Shown piece by piece: positions 55,660 to 64,000 of a DNA stretch of 64,000 bases. This stretch comes from Spirochaetes bacterium ADurb.Bin218 (GTDB taxonomy: Bacteria > Spirochaetota > UBA4802 > UBA5550). The stretch is from contig MWCI01000002.1 of the NCBI GenBank assembly GCA_002069965.1, forward strand, positions 1-64,000, in the 5' to 3' direction. The stretch's first letter is position 1. Each line of letters begins with the position of its first letter. The translations under genes and the position numbers were made by a program. The notes under the pieces are model-generated. The model saw only the letters and a list, made by a program, of their open reading frames with translations, was not told the origin of the DNA and made no database searches.

Positions 55660-57744
55660 ATGGCTCGAAAATTACCTATAAGCAGAACTCGTAATATAGG
55701 AATAATGGCACATATAGACGCAGGAAAAACTACTCTTACAGAGAGGATACTTTTTTATACAGGTAAGACCCATAAAATGGGTGAGGTTCACGAGGGCACT
55801 GCAGAAATGGATTGGATGCAGCAGGAGAAAGAAAGAGGCATTACCATCACTGCTGCCTCTACCACCTGTATGTGGAAAAACACAATGATTAATATAATAG
55901 ATACTCCAGGTCATGTTGATTTTACAATAGAGGTTGAGCGAAGCCTGAGAGTTCTTGACTCTGCAATTGCTGTTTTTGACGGAGTTGCAGGGGTTGAGCC
56001 TCAGAGTGAGACTGTGTGGAGGCAGGCTGACAGATATAGGGTGCCAAGGCTTTGCTTTGTCAACAAACTCGATCGTGTGGGTGCCGATTATGATATGTGT
56101 ATCAGAATGATAAAGGAAAAGCTTTATGCAGAGCCTCTGCCTGTGCAACTACCAGTTGGAGTCGAGTCATCCTTTGTGGGAGTTGTAGATTTAATTACAA
56201 TGAAAATGCTCATATGGGAGGACTCTACAGGTAAAGATTATATCGAAAAGGAAATTTCTTCGGATCTGCTTCCTATGGCCTCAAAGAGAAGGGAAGAGCT
56301 CATTGAGAAGCTGGCAGATCATGATGATAATATTATGGAGCTTTTTCTTGCAGGTGAGGATATCCCTGAGGGAGAGATAAAGCAGGCAATAAGACGGCTT
56401 ACAATTGCAGGTAAGCTTTTCCCTGTTTTTTGTGGAGCAGCTCTTAAGAATAAAGGGGTGCAGCCACTTCTGGATGCAGTTGTGGATTATCTCCCTTCGC
56501 CAAAGGATATTCCAGCTGTTACAGGGCATGATGTTTCGGATCATGACATTATACTTTCTCGTGAGGCTGATGACAAGGAGCCCTTTTGTGGTCTTGTCTT
56601 TAAGATAATGTCAGATCCCCATGTTGGAAAACTTTCTTATATAAGAGTTTACTCCGGTGTGGTAAAAAGCGGGGAGCAGATTCTCAATGTTTCATTAAAT
56701 AAAAAGGAAAGAGTAAGCCGTTTTCTTAGAATGCATGCCAATCATAGAGAAGAAATAGAGGAGGCCTGCACCGGTGATATAGTTGCTGCTGTTGGACTTA
56801 AGACAGTGCGCACAGGGGACACGATTACTCTTCCGGATAATCCAATATTACTTGAAAAAATGATATTTCCTGATCCTGTTATATCCATAGCCATTGAGTT
56901 GAAATCAAAGGCGGATCAAGAAAAACTCAACATGGCTCTATCCCGCCTGGAAGAGGAGGATCCTACCTTTCGCTATAGCATAAACGAAGACACAGGGCAG
57001 ATGCTTATATCTGGCATGGGAGAGCTTCATCTTGAGATTATAGTAGATAGGCTTTTGCGGGAGTTTAATGTGCCAGCAAATGTTGGGAAGCCTCAGGTTA
57101 CATACAAAGAAACTGTTATCTCCACTGCAGTGGAAGAGCATATCTATGATCGCCAGATTGCAGGGAAGGATAACTTTGGTCATGTGAAGATTGAAATATC
57201 GCCAGCAGAAAGAGGTAAGGGCTTTATTTTTCATAATAATGTCTCCCCTGAGTCAATACCCGCAATCTTTATAAAGGATATAGAAGCAGGGCTCAGGGAT
57301 GGCCTTGAGGGTGGGGTTATTGCAGGATACAGGCTTGATGATCTGGAAATTACACTACTTGAGGCAAAATATAACGAATTAAAATCTACTTCTATGGCTT
57401 ATAGAATTGCAGCTAATATGGCTTTAAAGGATGGAGCAAGAAGGGCTAAACCCTTTTTGATGGAGCCAATAATGAAGCTGGAGGTTGTTTCTCCAGAGGA
57501 ATATACTGGGGAGATAATAAATGATATAAATCAGAGAAGAGGAAAAATTGAGAATATAGATTACAGAGGAGAGCTAAAGGTAATAGATGCAAGAGTTCCA
57601 CTGTCAGAGACCTTTGGTTATGCCACAGCTGTTCGCTCCTTGAGTCAGGGTAGAGCCTCACATACTCTGCAGTATTCTCATTATGATCTTGTGCCAGAAT
57701 CTGTGATGAACAGAATTTTGGGAAGAATTAGCGGATTATTTTAA
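55660..57744 (+). CDS. fusA: Elongation factor G
   Basis: This GTPase drives translocation. G1 [10 protein letters not shown]2 in GITITAA, G3 DTPGH and G4 NKLD are intact, followed by the EF-G domains II-V. The C-terminus ends [16 protein letters not shown]. The frame opens earlier at TTG 55618, inside the rpsG terminator, but ATG 55660 ([20 protein letters not shown]) is the normal start and has AGG upstream. Length is 694 aa. Confidence 0.96.
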   Translation: MARKLPISRTRNIGIMAHIDAGKTTLTERILFYTGKTHKMGEVHEGTAEMDWMQQEKERGITITAASTTCMWKNTMINIIDTPGHVDFTIEVERSLRVLDSAIAVFDGVAGVEPQSETVWRQADRYRVPRLCFVNKLDRVGADYDMCIRMIKEKLYAEPLPVQLPVGVESSFVGVVDLITMKMLIWEDSTGKDYIEKEISSDLLPMASKRREELIEKLADHDDNIMELFLAGEDIPEGEIKQAIRRLTIAGKLFPVFCGAALKNKGVQPLLDAVVDYLPSPKDIPAVTGHDVSDHDIILSREADDKEPFCGLVFKIMSDPHVGKLSYIRVYSGVVKSGEQILNVSLNKKERVSRFLRMHANHREEIEEACTGDIVAAVGLKTVRTGDTITLPDNPILLEKMIFPDPVISIAIELKSKADQEKLNMALSRLEEEDPTFRYSINEDTGQMLISGMGELHLEIIVDRLLREFNVPANVGKPQVTYKETVISTAVEEHIYDRQIAGKDNFGHVKIEISPAERGKGFIFHNNVSPESIPAIFIKDIEAGLRDGLEGGVIAGYRLDDLEITLLEAKYNELKSTSMAYRIAANMALKDGARRAKPFLMEPIMKLEVVSPEEYTGEIINDINQRRGKIENIDYRGELKVIDARVPLSETFGYATAVRSLSQGRASHTLQYSHYDLVPESVMNRILGRISGLF

Positions 57745-58055
57745 AAAAAATAATTTTTTGTTTTACAAAAATTATATTGTTTAAGAAAGTGTCTTGGCGG
57801 TGATTTTGAATATTTTTTAGGAAAATTTTAAATTTTTTTAGGTTGGTATCTCTGTTTTTTATCTATTTTTTTTGATATTTGCGAATTTTTGCTTATTTTT
57901 GTTGACAGAATATCGACTTTTTTTTTTATTTCAAAAGCTCACGCTTGATTTTGAGTAGTGGTATAATTGTGTAGTTGCATGGCGATAGTATCTGTTCCAT
58001 GTTAATTAAAAATAAAGAAATAATGTGAAAATTAAATAATTTAAGGAGGATTTAA
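57745..58055 (+). promoter_or_regulatory. Intergenic region with likely tuf promoter
   Basis: This 311-bp stretch is dominated by A and T runs. The best promoter is an extended -10, TGG-TATAAT at 57959-57967, with no good -35. A TTGACA at 57902 lacks a matching -10. tuf seems separately promoted from fusA. No gene seen. Confidence 0.5.
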
Positions 58056-59270
58056 ATGGCTAAGGAAAAATTTACCAGAACGAAGCCGCATGTTAACGTA
58101 GGTACAATAGGACATATTGACCATGGTAAAACAACTTTGACATCAGCTATAACTAAGGTATTACATGTTGCGTATGGTACAGGTAAACCTGTTGATTTCG
58201 CAGAAATAGACAATGCGCCAGAGGAAAGACAGAGAGGTGTTACTATTGCTACTTCTCACCAGGAGTATGAAACTCCAAAGAGACATTATGCGCACGTAGA
58301 CTGTCCGGGTCACGCTGACTATATTAAAAACATGATTACAGGTGCTGCTCAGATGGATGCTGCTATCCTTGTTGTTGCAGCTACAGATGGAGCTATGCCT
58401 CAGACAAGAGAACACGTTCTTCTTGCTCACCAGGTAAACGTTCCTTATATAGTTGTTTTCCTTAATAAGGTTGATATGATTGATCCTGCTGACAGAGCAG
58501 AGATGGTTGAGCTTGTTGAAATGGAGATAAGAGATCTTCTTTCTAAGAATGACTTCCCTGGAGATGAGGTTCCTGTAATTCCAGGATCTGCATTGAGAGC
58601 TCTTGAGGCAGCTGAAGCTGGCAAAAAAGATGACGAGTGGTTCCAGTCTGTAATTAAGCTTGCAGAGGCTCTTGATAATTATGTTCCAGAGCCAGTGAGA
58701 GCAGTTGATAAGCCATTCCTTATGCCTATAGAGGATGTTTTCTCTATTACAGGTCGTGGAACAGTTGTAACTGGAAGGATTGAAAGAGGTGTTATCAAGA
58801 CTGGGGATGAAGTTGAAATCGTAGGATTTGTTGAAACAAGGAAGACTGTATGTACTGGCGTTGAGATGTTTAGAAAGATTCTTGACGAAGGTATGGCTGG
58901 TGATAACGTTGGATGTCTCCTTAGAGGTGTTGCAAAAGAGGAAGTTGAAAGGGGACAGGTTCTTGCTAAACCAGGTTCAATTAAGCCTCACAAGAAGTTC
59001 CAGGGCAGGGTTTATGTATTGAAGAAAGAAGAGGGTGGAAGACATACTCCTTTCTTTGCAAACTATAGACCACAGTTCTATTTTAGAACTACAGACGTAA
59101 CAGGAACAATTCAGCTTCCACAGGGAGTTGAAATGGTAATGCCTGGCGATGACATTGATATTACTGTTGAGCTTATCACTCCTATAGCAATGGAAGAAGA
59201 GCTCAGGTTTGCAATCCGTGAAGGCGGTAGAACTGTAGGTGCAGGTGTTGTTGTAAAGATTCTTGAATAA
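58056..59270 (+). CDS. tuf: Elongation factor Tu
   Basis: It delivers aminoacyl-tRNA. G1 [17 protein letters not shown], and NKVD are intact, with the catalytic His in CPGH. Length (404 aa) fits. The segment [20 protein letters not shown], with TSHQEYET, resembles spirochaetal EF-Tu as I recall Leptospira. AAGGAGG lies 6-7 bases before the ATG. It is one copy in this window. Confidence 0.98.
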   Translation: MAKEKFTRTKPHVNVGTIGHIDHGKTTLTSAITKVLHVAYGTGKPVDFAEIDNAPEERQRGVTIATSHQEYETPKRHYAHVDCPGHADYIKNMITGAAQMDAAILVVAATDGAMPQTREHVLLAHQVNVPYIVVFLNKVDMIDPADRAEMVELVEMEIRDLLSKNDFPGDEVPVIPGSALRALEAAEAGKKDDEWFQSVIKLAEALDNYVPEPVRAVDKPFLMPIEDVFSITGRGTVVTGRIERGVIKTGDEVEIVGFVETRKTVCTGVEMFRKILDEGMAGDNVGCLLRGVAKEEVERGQVLAKPGSIKPHKKFQGRVYVLKKEEGGRHTPFFANYRPQFYFRTTDVTGTIQLPQGVEMVMPGDDIDITVELITPIAMEEELRFAIREGGRTVGAGVVVKILE

Positions 59271-59287
59271 AAGATTTTAATATATAA

Positions 59288-59322
59288 AAGATCGTCAGGC
59301 CCTGTCTGACGATCTTGTTCTC
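59288..59322 (+). terminator. Hairpin between tuf and rpsJ
   Basis: AAGATCGTCAG (59288-59298) pairs perfectly with CTGACGATCTT (59306-59316), loop GCCCTGT, followed by GTTCTCTT. The tail is only moderately T-rich, so it may terminate partly. Confidence 0.6.
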
Positions 59323-59355
59323 TTAAGAAGATTAGTAGAATTAAGGTGAAAGAAA

Positions 59356-59673
59356 GTGGCTAAATTAACAGGTCAGCGAATAAGGGTAAAGCTTAGATCA
59401 TATGATGCAAAGCTTCTCGATCAATCAGCAGAGAAGATAGTTTCTACTACTCATAGAAGTGGTGCAAAGGTTGCAGGTCCAATACCTCTGCCAACAAAAG
59501 TTGAAAAGTTTTGTGTATTGCGTTCCCCTCATGTAAACAAGAAGTCAAGGGAACAGTTTGAGATAAGGACACATAAGAGATTGATAGATATTATTGATCC
59601 TAATTCTGATACGGTTGAGGCATTGATGAAGCTTGAACTTCCTGCTGGCGTATCTGTAGACATTAAGTCCTGA
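59356..59673 (+). CDS. rpsJ: 30S ribosomal protein S10
   Basis: First gene of the S10 operon. The product (105 aa) reads [20 protein letters not shown], then [20 protein letters not shown], then [15 protein letters not shown]; diagnostic of S10/NusE. The start is GTG 59356. Bases 59674-59766 after it hold a short CCGTT/AACGG hairpin with a T-rich tail. Confidence 0.97.
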   Translation: MAKLTGQRIRVKLRSYDAKLLDQSAEKIVSTTHRSGAKVAGPIPLPTKVEKFCVLRSPHVNKKSREQFEIRTHKRLIDIIDPNSDTVEALMKLELPAGVSVDIKS

Positions 59674-59766
59674 GTAAATTCAAAAAGCCTGCAATTTTGA
59701 TTTACCGTTAATAACGGGTTTATCTTTTGTTATAATTATTAATTTAATGAAGTATAGGTTAATGCG

Positions 59767-60384
59767 ATGAGAAAGGCACTATTCGGAAAAAAGATTGGTA
59801 TGACTCAGTATGTGAAAGAAGACGGGACAGTTGTGCCTGTAACAGCATGTGAATTAGGGCCATGTGTTGTTGTTCAAAAGAAGACAATTGAAAAAGATGG
59901 TTATGAGGCTTTAAAGCTTGGCTTTGGAGATCAAAAAATACAGAGGCTTACAAAGCCTATCGCAGAGGATCTCAAAAAGAATAATATAGCTCCAAAGCGA
60001 TATTTTGGTGAGATTGAAGCCTTTGATCCGTCACTTGAAGTTGGTAGCGAGATTAGATGCACAATTTTCCAGGAGAATGATACAGTTGATGTAACTGGTT
60101 TTTCAAAAGGTAAGGGCTTTGCTGGTGTAATGAAAAGGCATGGCTTTGGTGGTGGTCGTAAGACCCATGGTTCCAATTTCCATAGAGCACCTGGTTCAAT
60201 AGGAGCGTACACTTTCCCAGCAGAGGTATGGAAAGGAAAAAGAATGCCAGGAAGATTTGGTGGCGAGAAGGTTACTGTAAAAAATTTAAAAATAGTGAAG
60301 ATTCTTGAGGATAAAAACATCGTATTGATTTCAGGTGCAATACCAGGCAGAAGAAATTCTTTGATAAAAGTTACAGTTAAATAG
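59767..60384 (+). CDS. rplC: 50S ribosomal protein L3
   Basis: L3 (205 aa) is recognised by FGKKIGMTQYVKEDGTVVPV and by GVMKRHGFGGGRKTHGSNFH, then RAPGSIG, near the peptidyl transferase centre. Second gene of the S10 operon. Confidence 0.98.
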   Translation: MRKALFGKKIGMTQYVKEDGTVVPVTACELGPCVVVQKKTIEKDGYEALKLGFGDQKIQRLTKPIAEDLKKNNIAPKRYFGEIEAFDPSLEVGSEIRCTIFQENDTVDVTGFSKGKGFAGVMKRHGFGGGRKTHGSNFHRAPGSIGAYTFPAEVWKGKRMPGRFGGEKVTVKNLKIVKILEDKNIVLISGAIPGRRNSLIKVTVK

Positions 60385-60393
60385 GCGGGAAAT

Positions 60394-61026
60394 ATGAAGG
60401 TAGACAAATATTCGATCGACGGTAAGGTTGTAGGTCAGGTTGAGCTGTCAGATGCCGTTTTTGGTGCTGAAGTTAACGATGTTTTAGTATATGAATATAT
60501 AAAGGCAGCAAATGCTAACCTCAGACAGGGAACTCACTCTGCTAAGGAGAGAGCTGAAGTAAGAGGTGGTGGAGCTAAGCCATGGAGGCAGAAAGGAACA
60601 GGCCGTGCAAGAGCTGGTTCCTCCAGATCGCCAATATGGAGAGGTGGTGGTACAATATTTGCACCAACTCCAAGGGATTATTCCATAAAGCTTCCAAAGA
60701 AAATAAAGAGAGCTGCTTTTGTTTCTATATTTTCTCTGAAGGCAAAATCAGGATCCATCAAGGTGGTAGAGGATTTTCAGGTTGGAGGCAAAACAAAGGA
60801 AGTTGCCAATATTGGAAAGGCTCTGGCTGTTACAAAGGGTCTTCTAATATCAGGTCGCAAAGACGGAGAGGATTCACTCCTTAAGAGGGCAATAAGAAAT
60901 ATCCCCTGGTTTAAGTATAATAATGTGGAAAGGTTGTCCGGGCGAGATATTTTTTATTCCAGGGAAGTAATTCTCACTGAAAGTGCAGTTAAAGAGATTA
61001 ATGAAAAATTTTCTGGGGCGAATTAA
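60394..61026 (+). CDS. rplD: 50S ribosomal protein L4
   Basis: L4 (210 aa), with the tunnel loop GGGAKPWRQKGTGRARAGSS followed by RSPIWRGGG. In E. coli L4 represses its own operon; whether it does so here is not shown. It lies 9 bases after rplC. Confidence 0.97.
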   Translation: MKVDKYSIDGKVVGQVELSDAVFGAEVNDVLVYEYIKAANANLRQGTHSAKERAEVRGGGAKPWRQKGTGRARAGSSRSPIWRGGGTIFAPTPRDYSIKLPKKIKRAAFVSIFSLKAKSGSIKVVEDFQVGGKTKEVANIGKALAVTKGLLISGRKDGEDSLLKRAIRNIPWFKYNNVERLSGRDIFYSREVILTESAVKEINEKFSGAN

Positions 61027-61027
61027 A

Positions 61028-61312
61028 ATGAATCCGAATGACATCATAATAAGACCTGTAATTTCTGAGAAATCAACCTTAATGATGGAAGATAATAAAT
61101 ATGTCTTCAAGGTTGCAACAAATGCAAATAAGCATACAGTCAAGATGGCAATAAAAGAAATTTTCGGAGTTGTTCCGGAAAAAGTAAATATTATAAATGT
61201 CCGTGGAAAAAATAGAAGGTTGCGATACAGAGTAGGTAAAAAGGCAGCCTGGAAAAAAGCTATTGTTACATTGAAGGCTGGAGACAAGATTCAGATCTTT
61301 GAAGGTCAATAA
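61028..61312 (+). CDS. rplW: 50S ribosomal protein L23
   Basis: L23 (94 aa) at the tunnel exit: IIIRPVISEKSTLMMEDNKY, then FKVATNANKHTVKMAIKEIF. The frame is open from 60983 but ATG 61028 gives the normal MNPNDIII start. One base separates it from the rplD stop. Confidence 0.96.
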   Translation: MNPNDIIIRPVISEKSTLMMEDNKYVFKVATNANKHTVKMAIKEIFGVVPEKVNIINVRGKNRRLRYRVGKKAAWKKAIVTLKAGDKIQIFEGQ

Positions 61313-61340
61313 CGAGTAAGGTAACTAAAAGGAACTTAGT

Positions 61341-62168
61341 ATGGGAATCAAAAAATTTAGACCAATAACTCCAACTCTGCGATATAAGACAGTTTTGGAT
61401 AAAGAGGAAATTACAGAGGAAAAGCCTTACAAACCCCTTACAAAAGGTAAAACAGGGGATTCAGGACGCGGCTTTAAGGGTCAGGTAACAGTCAGGCGTC
61501 GCGGCGGTGGTCATAAAAGAAAACTTAGACTTATAGATTTTAAAAGAAACAAATATGGTATTCCAGGAAAGGTTGTTTCAATTGAGTATGATCCAAACCG
61601 TACAGCCTATATTGCTCTTATCTCTTATGCTGATGGTGAGAAGAGATATATTATTGCTCCAGAAGGGCTCAAGGTTGGTGATAAGGTTGAATCTGGAGAA
61701 AATGCAGAGATTAAGCCAGGTAATAATTTACCACTTAAAAAGATTCCATTGGGCGCTAATATCTATAATATAGAATTGCACAGAGGTAAAGGCGGCCAGT
61801 TAGTTCGTTCTGCTGGAACAACAGCTATTCTTGCTGCAAGGGAAGAGGACTATTGCTTGATCAAGCTGCCCTCTGGAGAGATTAGAAAGGTCCATAGCGA
61901 GTGCTATTCCACAATAGGTTCTGTTGGTAATAAGGATCATATAAATGTAACAATTGGTAAGGCAGGACGTTCAAGATGGCTAAACAAAAGGCCAAAGGTT
62001 CGTGGAGTTGCAATGAACCCTGTTGATCACCCACTTGGTGGTGGTGAAGGTAAATCTTCAGGTGGTAGGCATCCAGTTTCACCAACAGGTATGCCAACCA
62101 AGGGTTACAAGACAAGAAAGAAGAAAAAATATAGTGATAAGTATATAATTAAGAGAAGGAAGGGCTGA
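61341..62168 (+). CDS. rplB: 50S ribosomal protein L2
   Basis: L2 (275 aa) with the C-terminal [20 protein letters not shown] segment essential for peptidyl transfer, and the N-terminal [18 protein letters not shown]. Complete. Confidence 0.98.
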   Translation: MGIKKFRPITPTLRYKTVLDKEEITEEKPYKPLTKGKTGDSGRGFKGQVTVRRRGGGHKRKLRLIDFKRNKYGIPGKVVSIEYDPNRTAYIALISYADGEKRYIIAPEGLKVGDKVESGENAEIKPGNNLPLKKIPLGANIYNIELHRGKGGQLVRSAGTTAILAAREEDYCLIKLPSGEIRKVHSECYSTIGSVGNKDHINVTIGKAGRSRWLNKRPKVRGVAMNPVDHPLGGGEGKSSGGRHPVSPTGMPTKGYKTRKKKKYSDKYIIKRRKG

Positions 62169-62169
62169 T

Positions 62170-62457
62170 ATGGCAAGATCTGTAAAAAAGGGACCATATG
62201 TAGATCCAAAGCTCTTCAAAAAGATTGAAGAGATGAACTCGACCAATAACAAGAAGGCTATCAAAACATGGTCAAGGAGATCAACCATATTCCCAGAGAT
62301 GATTGGTCATACACTTATGGTTCATAACGGAAAGACTTTTATACCAGTTTATGTTACTGAGAATATGATTGGTCATAAGCTGGGAGAGTTTTCGCCCACA
62401 AGGACATATAGGGGTCATACAAGTAAAGACGATAAAGTGGCTAAGAAGAAAAAGTAA
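62170..62457 (+). CDS. rpsS: 30S ribosomal protein S19
   Basis: S19 (95 aa): [20 protein letters not shown] at the N-terminus and [16 protein letters not shown] at the C-terminus. Starts one base after the rplB stop. Confidence 0.98.
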   Translation: MARSVKKGPYVDPKLFKKIEEMNSTNNKKAIKTWSRRSTIFPEMIGHTLMVHNGKTFIPVYVTENMIGHKLGEFSPTRTYRGHTSKDDKVAKKKK

Positions 62458-62469
62458 AGAGGATTAAAA

Positions 62470-62808
62470 ATGGAATCATCTGCAAAATCAAAACTCAACA
62501 GAATATCTGCCTCCAAAATGAGGCTTGTGGCAAATGAGGTTAAGGGTTTCTCATTGCCAGAAGCAGTAGATATTTTGAAGAATATGCCTCAGAAAGGCGC
62601 AAAGATTGTTCTCAAGACCCTTTATTCTGCAGGTGCCAATGCTAAGTATAAGAATCCTGATATAATAGAAGACGCTCTTTATATTAAAAAGATTGCTGTT
62701 GATGAGGGGCCTACTATGAAAAGGTTCCAGGCAAGGGCACGAGGAAGAGCAGGGAGAATCAGGAAGAGAACCAGTCATTTGACAATTATTTTATCTGATG
62801 AAAACTAA
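62470..62808 (+). CDS. rplV: 50S ribosomal protein L22
   Basis: L22 (112 aa): SASKMRLVANEVKGFSLPEA and the tunnel-lining hairpin MKRFQARARGRAGRIRKRTS. Complete. GAGGA precedes the ATG. Confidence 0.97.
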   Translation: MESSAKSKLNRISASKMRLVANEVKGFSLPEAVDILKNMPQKGAKIVLKTLYSAGANAKYKNPDIIEDALYIKKIAVDEGPTMKRFQARARGRAGRIRKRTSHLTIILSDEN

Positions 62809-62826
62809 TGCATAAGGAATAAAAAG

Positions 62827-63507
62827 ATGGGTCAGAAGGTAAATCCAATAGGAATAAGAGTAGGGATCAATAGAACCTGGGATTCGATCTGGTATGAGGA
62901 CAAAAAAGAATATGCCAAAAATCTCCATGAGGATCTAAGGATAAAGAGATTCATAGAGAAGGAAAAGAAGAGTGCTGGCATAGCAAAGGTTATAATTGAA
63001 AGATTTCCAGATAGAGTTAATGTAAACATACATGCTTCAAGGCCTGGAGTTCTTATAGGAAAAAAAGGTGCAGATATTGAGGATCTAAAAGGACAGCTTC
63101 AAAAGCTTGCCTCAAAGACTGTTTATATAAACATAATTGAAGTGAAAAAGCCTGAAAAAAATGCGAAGCTGATTGCAGAGCAAATTGCAACTCAGATTGA
63201 AGGACGTTTTCCTTACAGAAGAGCTGTAAAGCAGGGTATGACTAATGCTCTGAGAAGCGGTGCTCTTGGGATAAAAGTCATGGTATCAGGCAGGCTTAAT
63301 AATGCAGAGATGGCTCGAACAGAGGCTTATAAAGAAGGAAGAATTCCTCTGCATACTCTAAGGGCAGATATAGATTATGGTTTTGCTGAGGCTCTTACAG
63401 CTTTTGGTCTCATAGGGGTAAAGGTCTGGTTGTATAACGGAGATGTTCTTTCCAAGGATGCAGAAGAGGAAGACGATAAATATTCAGTTAAAAGAAAAAC
63501 CAGATAA
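62827..63507 (+). CDS. rpsC: 30S ribosomal protein S3
   Basis: S3 (226 aa) with the KH domain (SRPGVLIGKKGADIEDLKGQ) and C-terminal part containing GIKVMVSGRLNNAEMARTEA and GRIPLHTLRADIDYGFAEA. Complete. Confidence 0.98.
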   Translation: MGQKVNPIGIRVGINRTWDSIWYEDKKEYAKNLHEDLRIKRFIEKEKKSAGIAKVIIERFPDRVNVNIHASRPGVLIGKKGADIEDLKGQLQKLASKTVYINIIEVKKPEKNAKLIAEQIATQIEGRFPYRRAVKQGMTNALRSGALGIKVMVSGRLNNAEMARTEAYKEGRIPLHTLRADIDYGFAEALTAFGLIGVKVWLYNGDVLSKDAEEEDDKYSVKRKTR

Positions 63508-63531
63508 TGTGCTAAGGAAAGGTGAATTCTT

Positions 63532-63945
63532 ATGTTAATGCCAAAAAGAGTTAAACACAGAAAAGTAATGCGTGGCCGTATGACAGGCACGGCCTATAGG
63601 GGTTCAACAATTGCTTTTGGTGAATACGGACTTAAAGCTCTTGAGTCTGGAAAGATAACAAGCAGACAGATAGAAGCAGCAAGGGTTGCCATAAACAGAA
63701 AGGTAAAAAGAGGTGGAAAGCTCTGGATCAGAATCTTCCCGGATTTTCCCTTTACAAAGAAGCCTGCTGAAACTCGTATGGGTAAAGGTAAAGGAAATCC
63801 AGAGGGATTTGTGGCAAGAGTTCTTCCAGGTCGAATTCTTTTTGAGATTGCTGGCATAGATGAGGCTCTTGCACGTGAGGCACTGGAGCATGCAGCTTCT
63901 AAGCTTCCACTTAAAACAAAATTTGTATCAATTGATAAATTCTAA
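63532..63945 (+). CDS. rplP: 50S ribosomal protein L16
   Basis: L16 (137 aa): [20 protein letters not shown] and [20 protein letters not shown]. The ATG at 63538 (MPKRVKHRK) is an equally plausible start, and closer to the usual one. Complete. Confidence 0.97.
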   Translation: MLMPKRVKHRKVMRGRMTGTAYRGSTIAFGEYGLKALESGKITSRQIEAARVAINRKVKRGGKLWIRIFPDFPFTKKPAETRMGKGKGNPEGFVARVLPGRILFEIAGIDEALAREALEHAASKLPLKTKFVSIDKF

Positions 63946-63974
63946 CGTGAAGTTGTTGAAATAGAGGCATAGAA

Positions 63975-64000
63975 ATGAAAGGTAAACTTGAAGAGATGAC
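63975..64000 (+). CDS. rpmC: 50S ribosomal protein L29, first codons only
   Basis: ATG 63975 opens MKGKLEEM before the window ends. Its place after rplP, and the charged start, fit rpmC in the S10 operon. A weak AGAGG site lies upstream. Confidence 0.75.

Noticed and set aside
57840-57960. Homopolymeric A/T runs upstream of tuf, considered as a phase-variable tract
   Set aside because: Runs of T of this size are expected in such AT-rich spacers and do not lie in a coding frame or between good promoter boxes.

Overview
The window comes from an AT-rich, diderm, motile or chemotactic bacterium, most likely a spirochaete or a close relative. The outer membrane is implied by a LolA-like carrier, an RlpA-like lipoprotein and other lipoproteins. 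Two methyl-accepting chemotaxis proteins imply taxis. RpoB carries Asn at the E. coli Ser531 position, a known spirochaete trait. The phylum call is an inference from these traits, not from a search.

Layout. 1-3995 (minus): an incomplete AAA-ATPase-like gene, what looks like frameshifted coding debris, and a 1025-residue protein of unknown family that is visibly richer in G+C than its neighbours. 4376-9707 (plus): a large protein ending in a degenerate GGDEF-like domain, an RluA-type pseudouridine synthase and an HD-GYP receptor. 10190-16451 (plus): a tightly packed envelope and lipid run (LolA-like, RodZ-like, RimO, PgsA, PgpA, a small membrane protein, a HIT protein, a soluble histidine kinase) with many non-ATG starts. 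16699-19257: glycogen phosphorylase. 19583-29351: mixed short operons on both strands: an AAA ATPase, a lipoprotein, queF with a DUF2937 protein, nth-rdgB, a PAS/GAF histidine kinase with a receiver, and queD with a DegT-fold protein that has lost its PLP lysine. 29506-32859: RlpA, a single-Cache secreted protein and a chemoreceptor.

32865-41031 (minus) is the most striking region. It is an eight-gene operon that makes prephenate-derived aromatic precursors from PEP and erythrose-4-phosphate: DAHP synthase, aroB, aroD, an aroE-aroK fusion, aroA, aroC, pheA and tyrA. It is preceded by a good promoter, a 38-codon leader peptide with 12 Phe/Tyr codons among 16, and a terminator that excludes a perfect 12-bp antiterminator. 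This is a textbook-shaped Phe/Tyr attenuator. The first enzyme lacks an added regulatory domain and the PheA ACT motif is altered, so transcription attenuation may be the main control.

41067-42758 is a second chemoreceptor. From 43044 to the end (plus) is the housekeeping translation and transcription cluster: tRNA-Thr, rpmG, secE, nusG, rplKAJL, rpoBC, rpsL, rpsG, fusA, tuf, then the S10 operon from rpsJ to the first codons of rpmC. Several perfect hairpins sit between these genes, some without a U-tract. No rRNA, CRISPR array, insertion sequence or prophage was seen.
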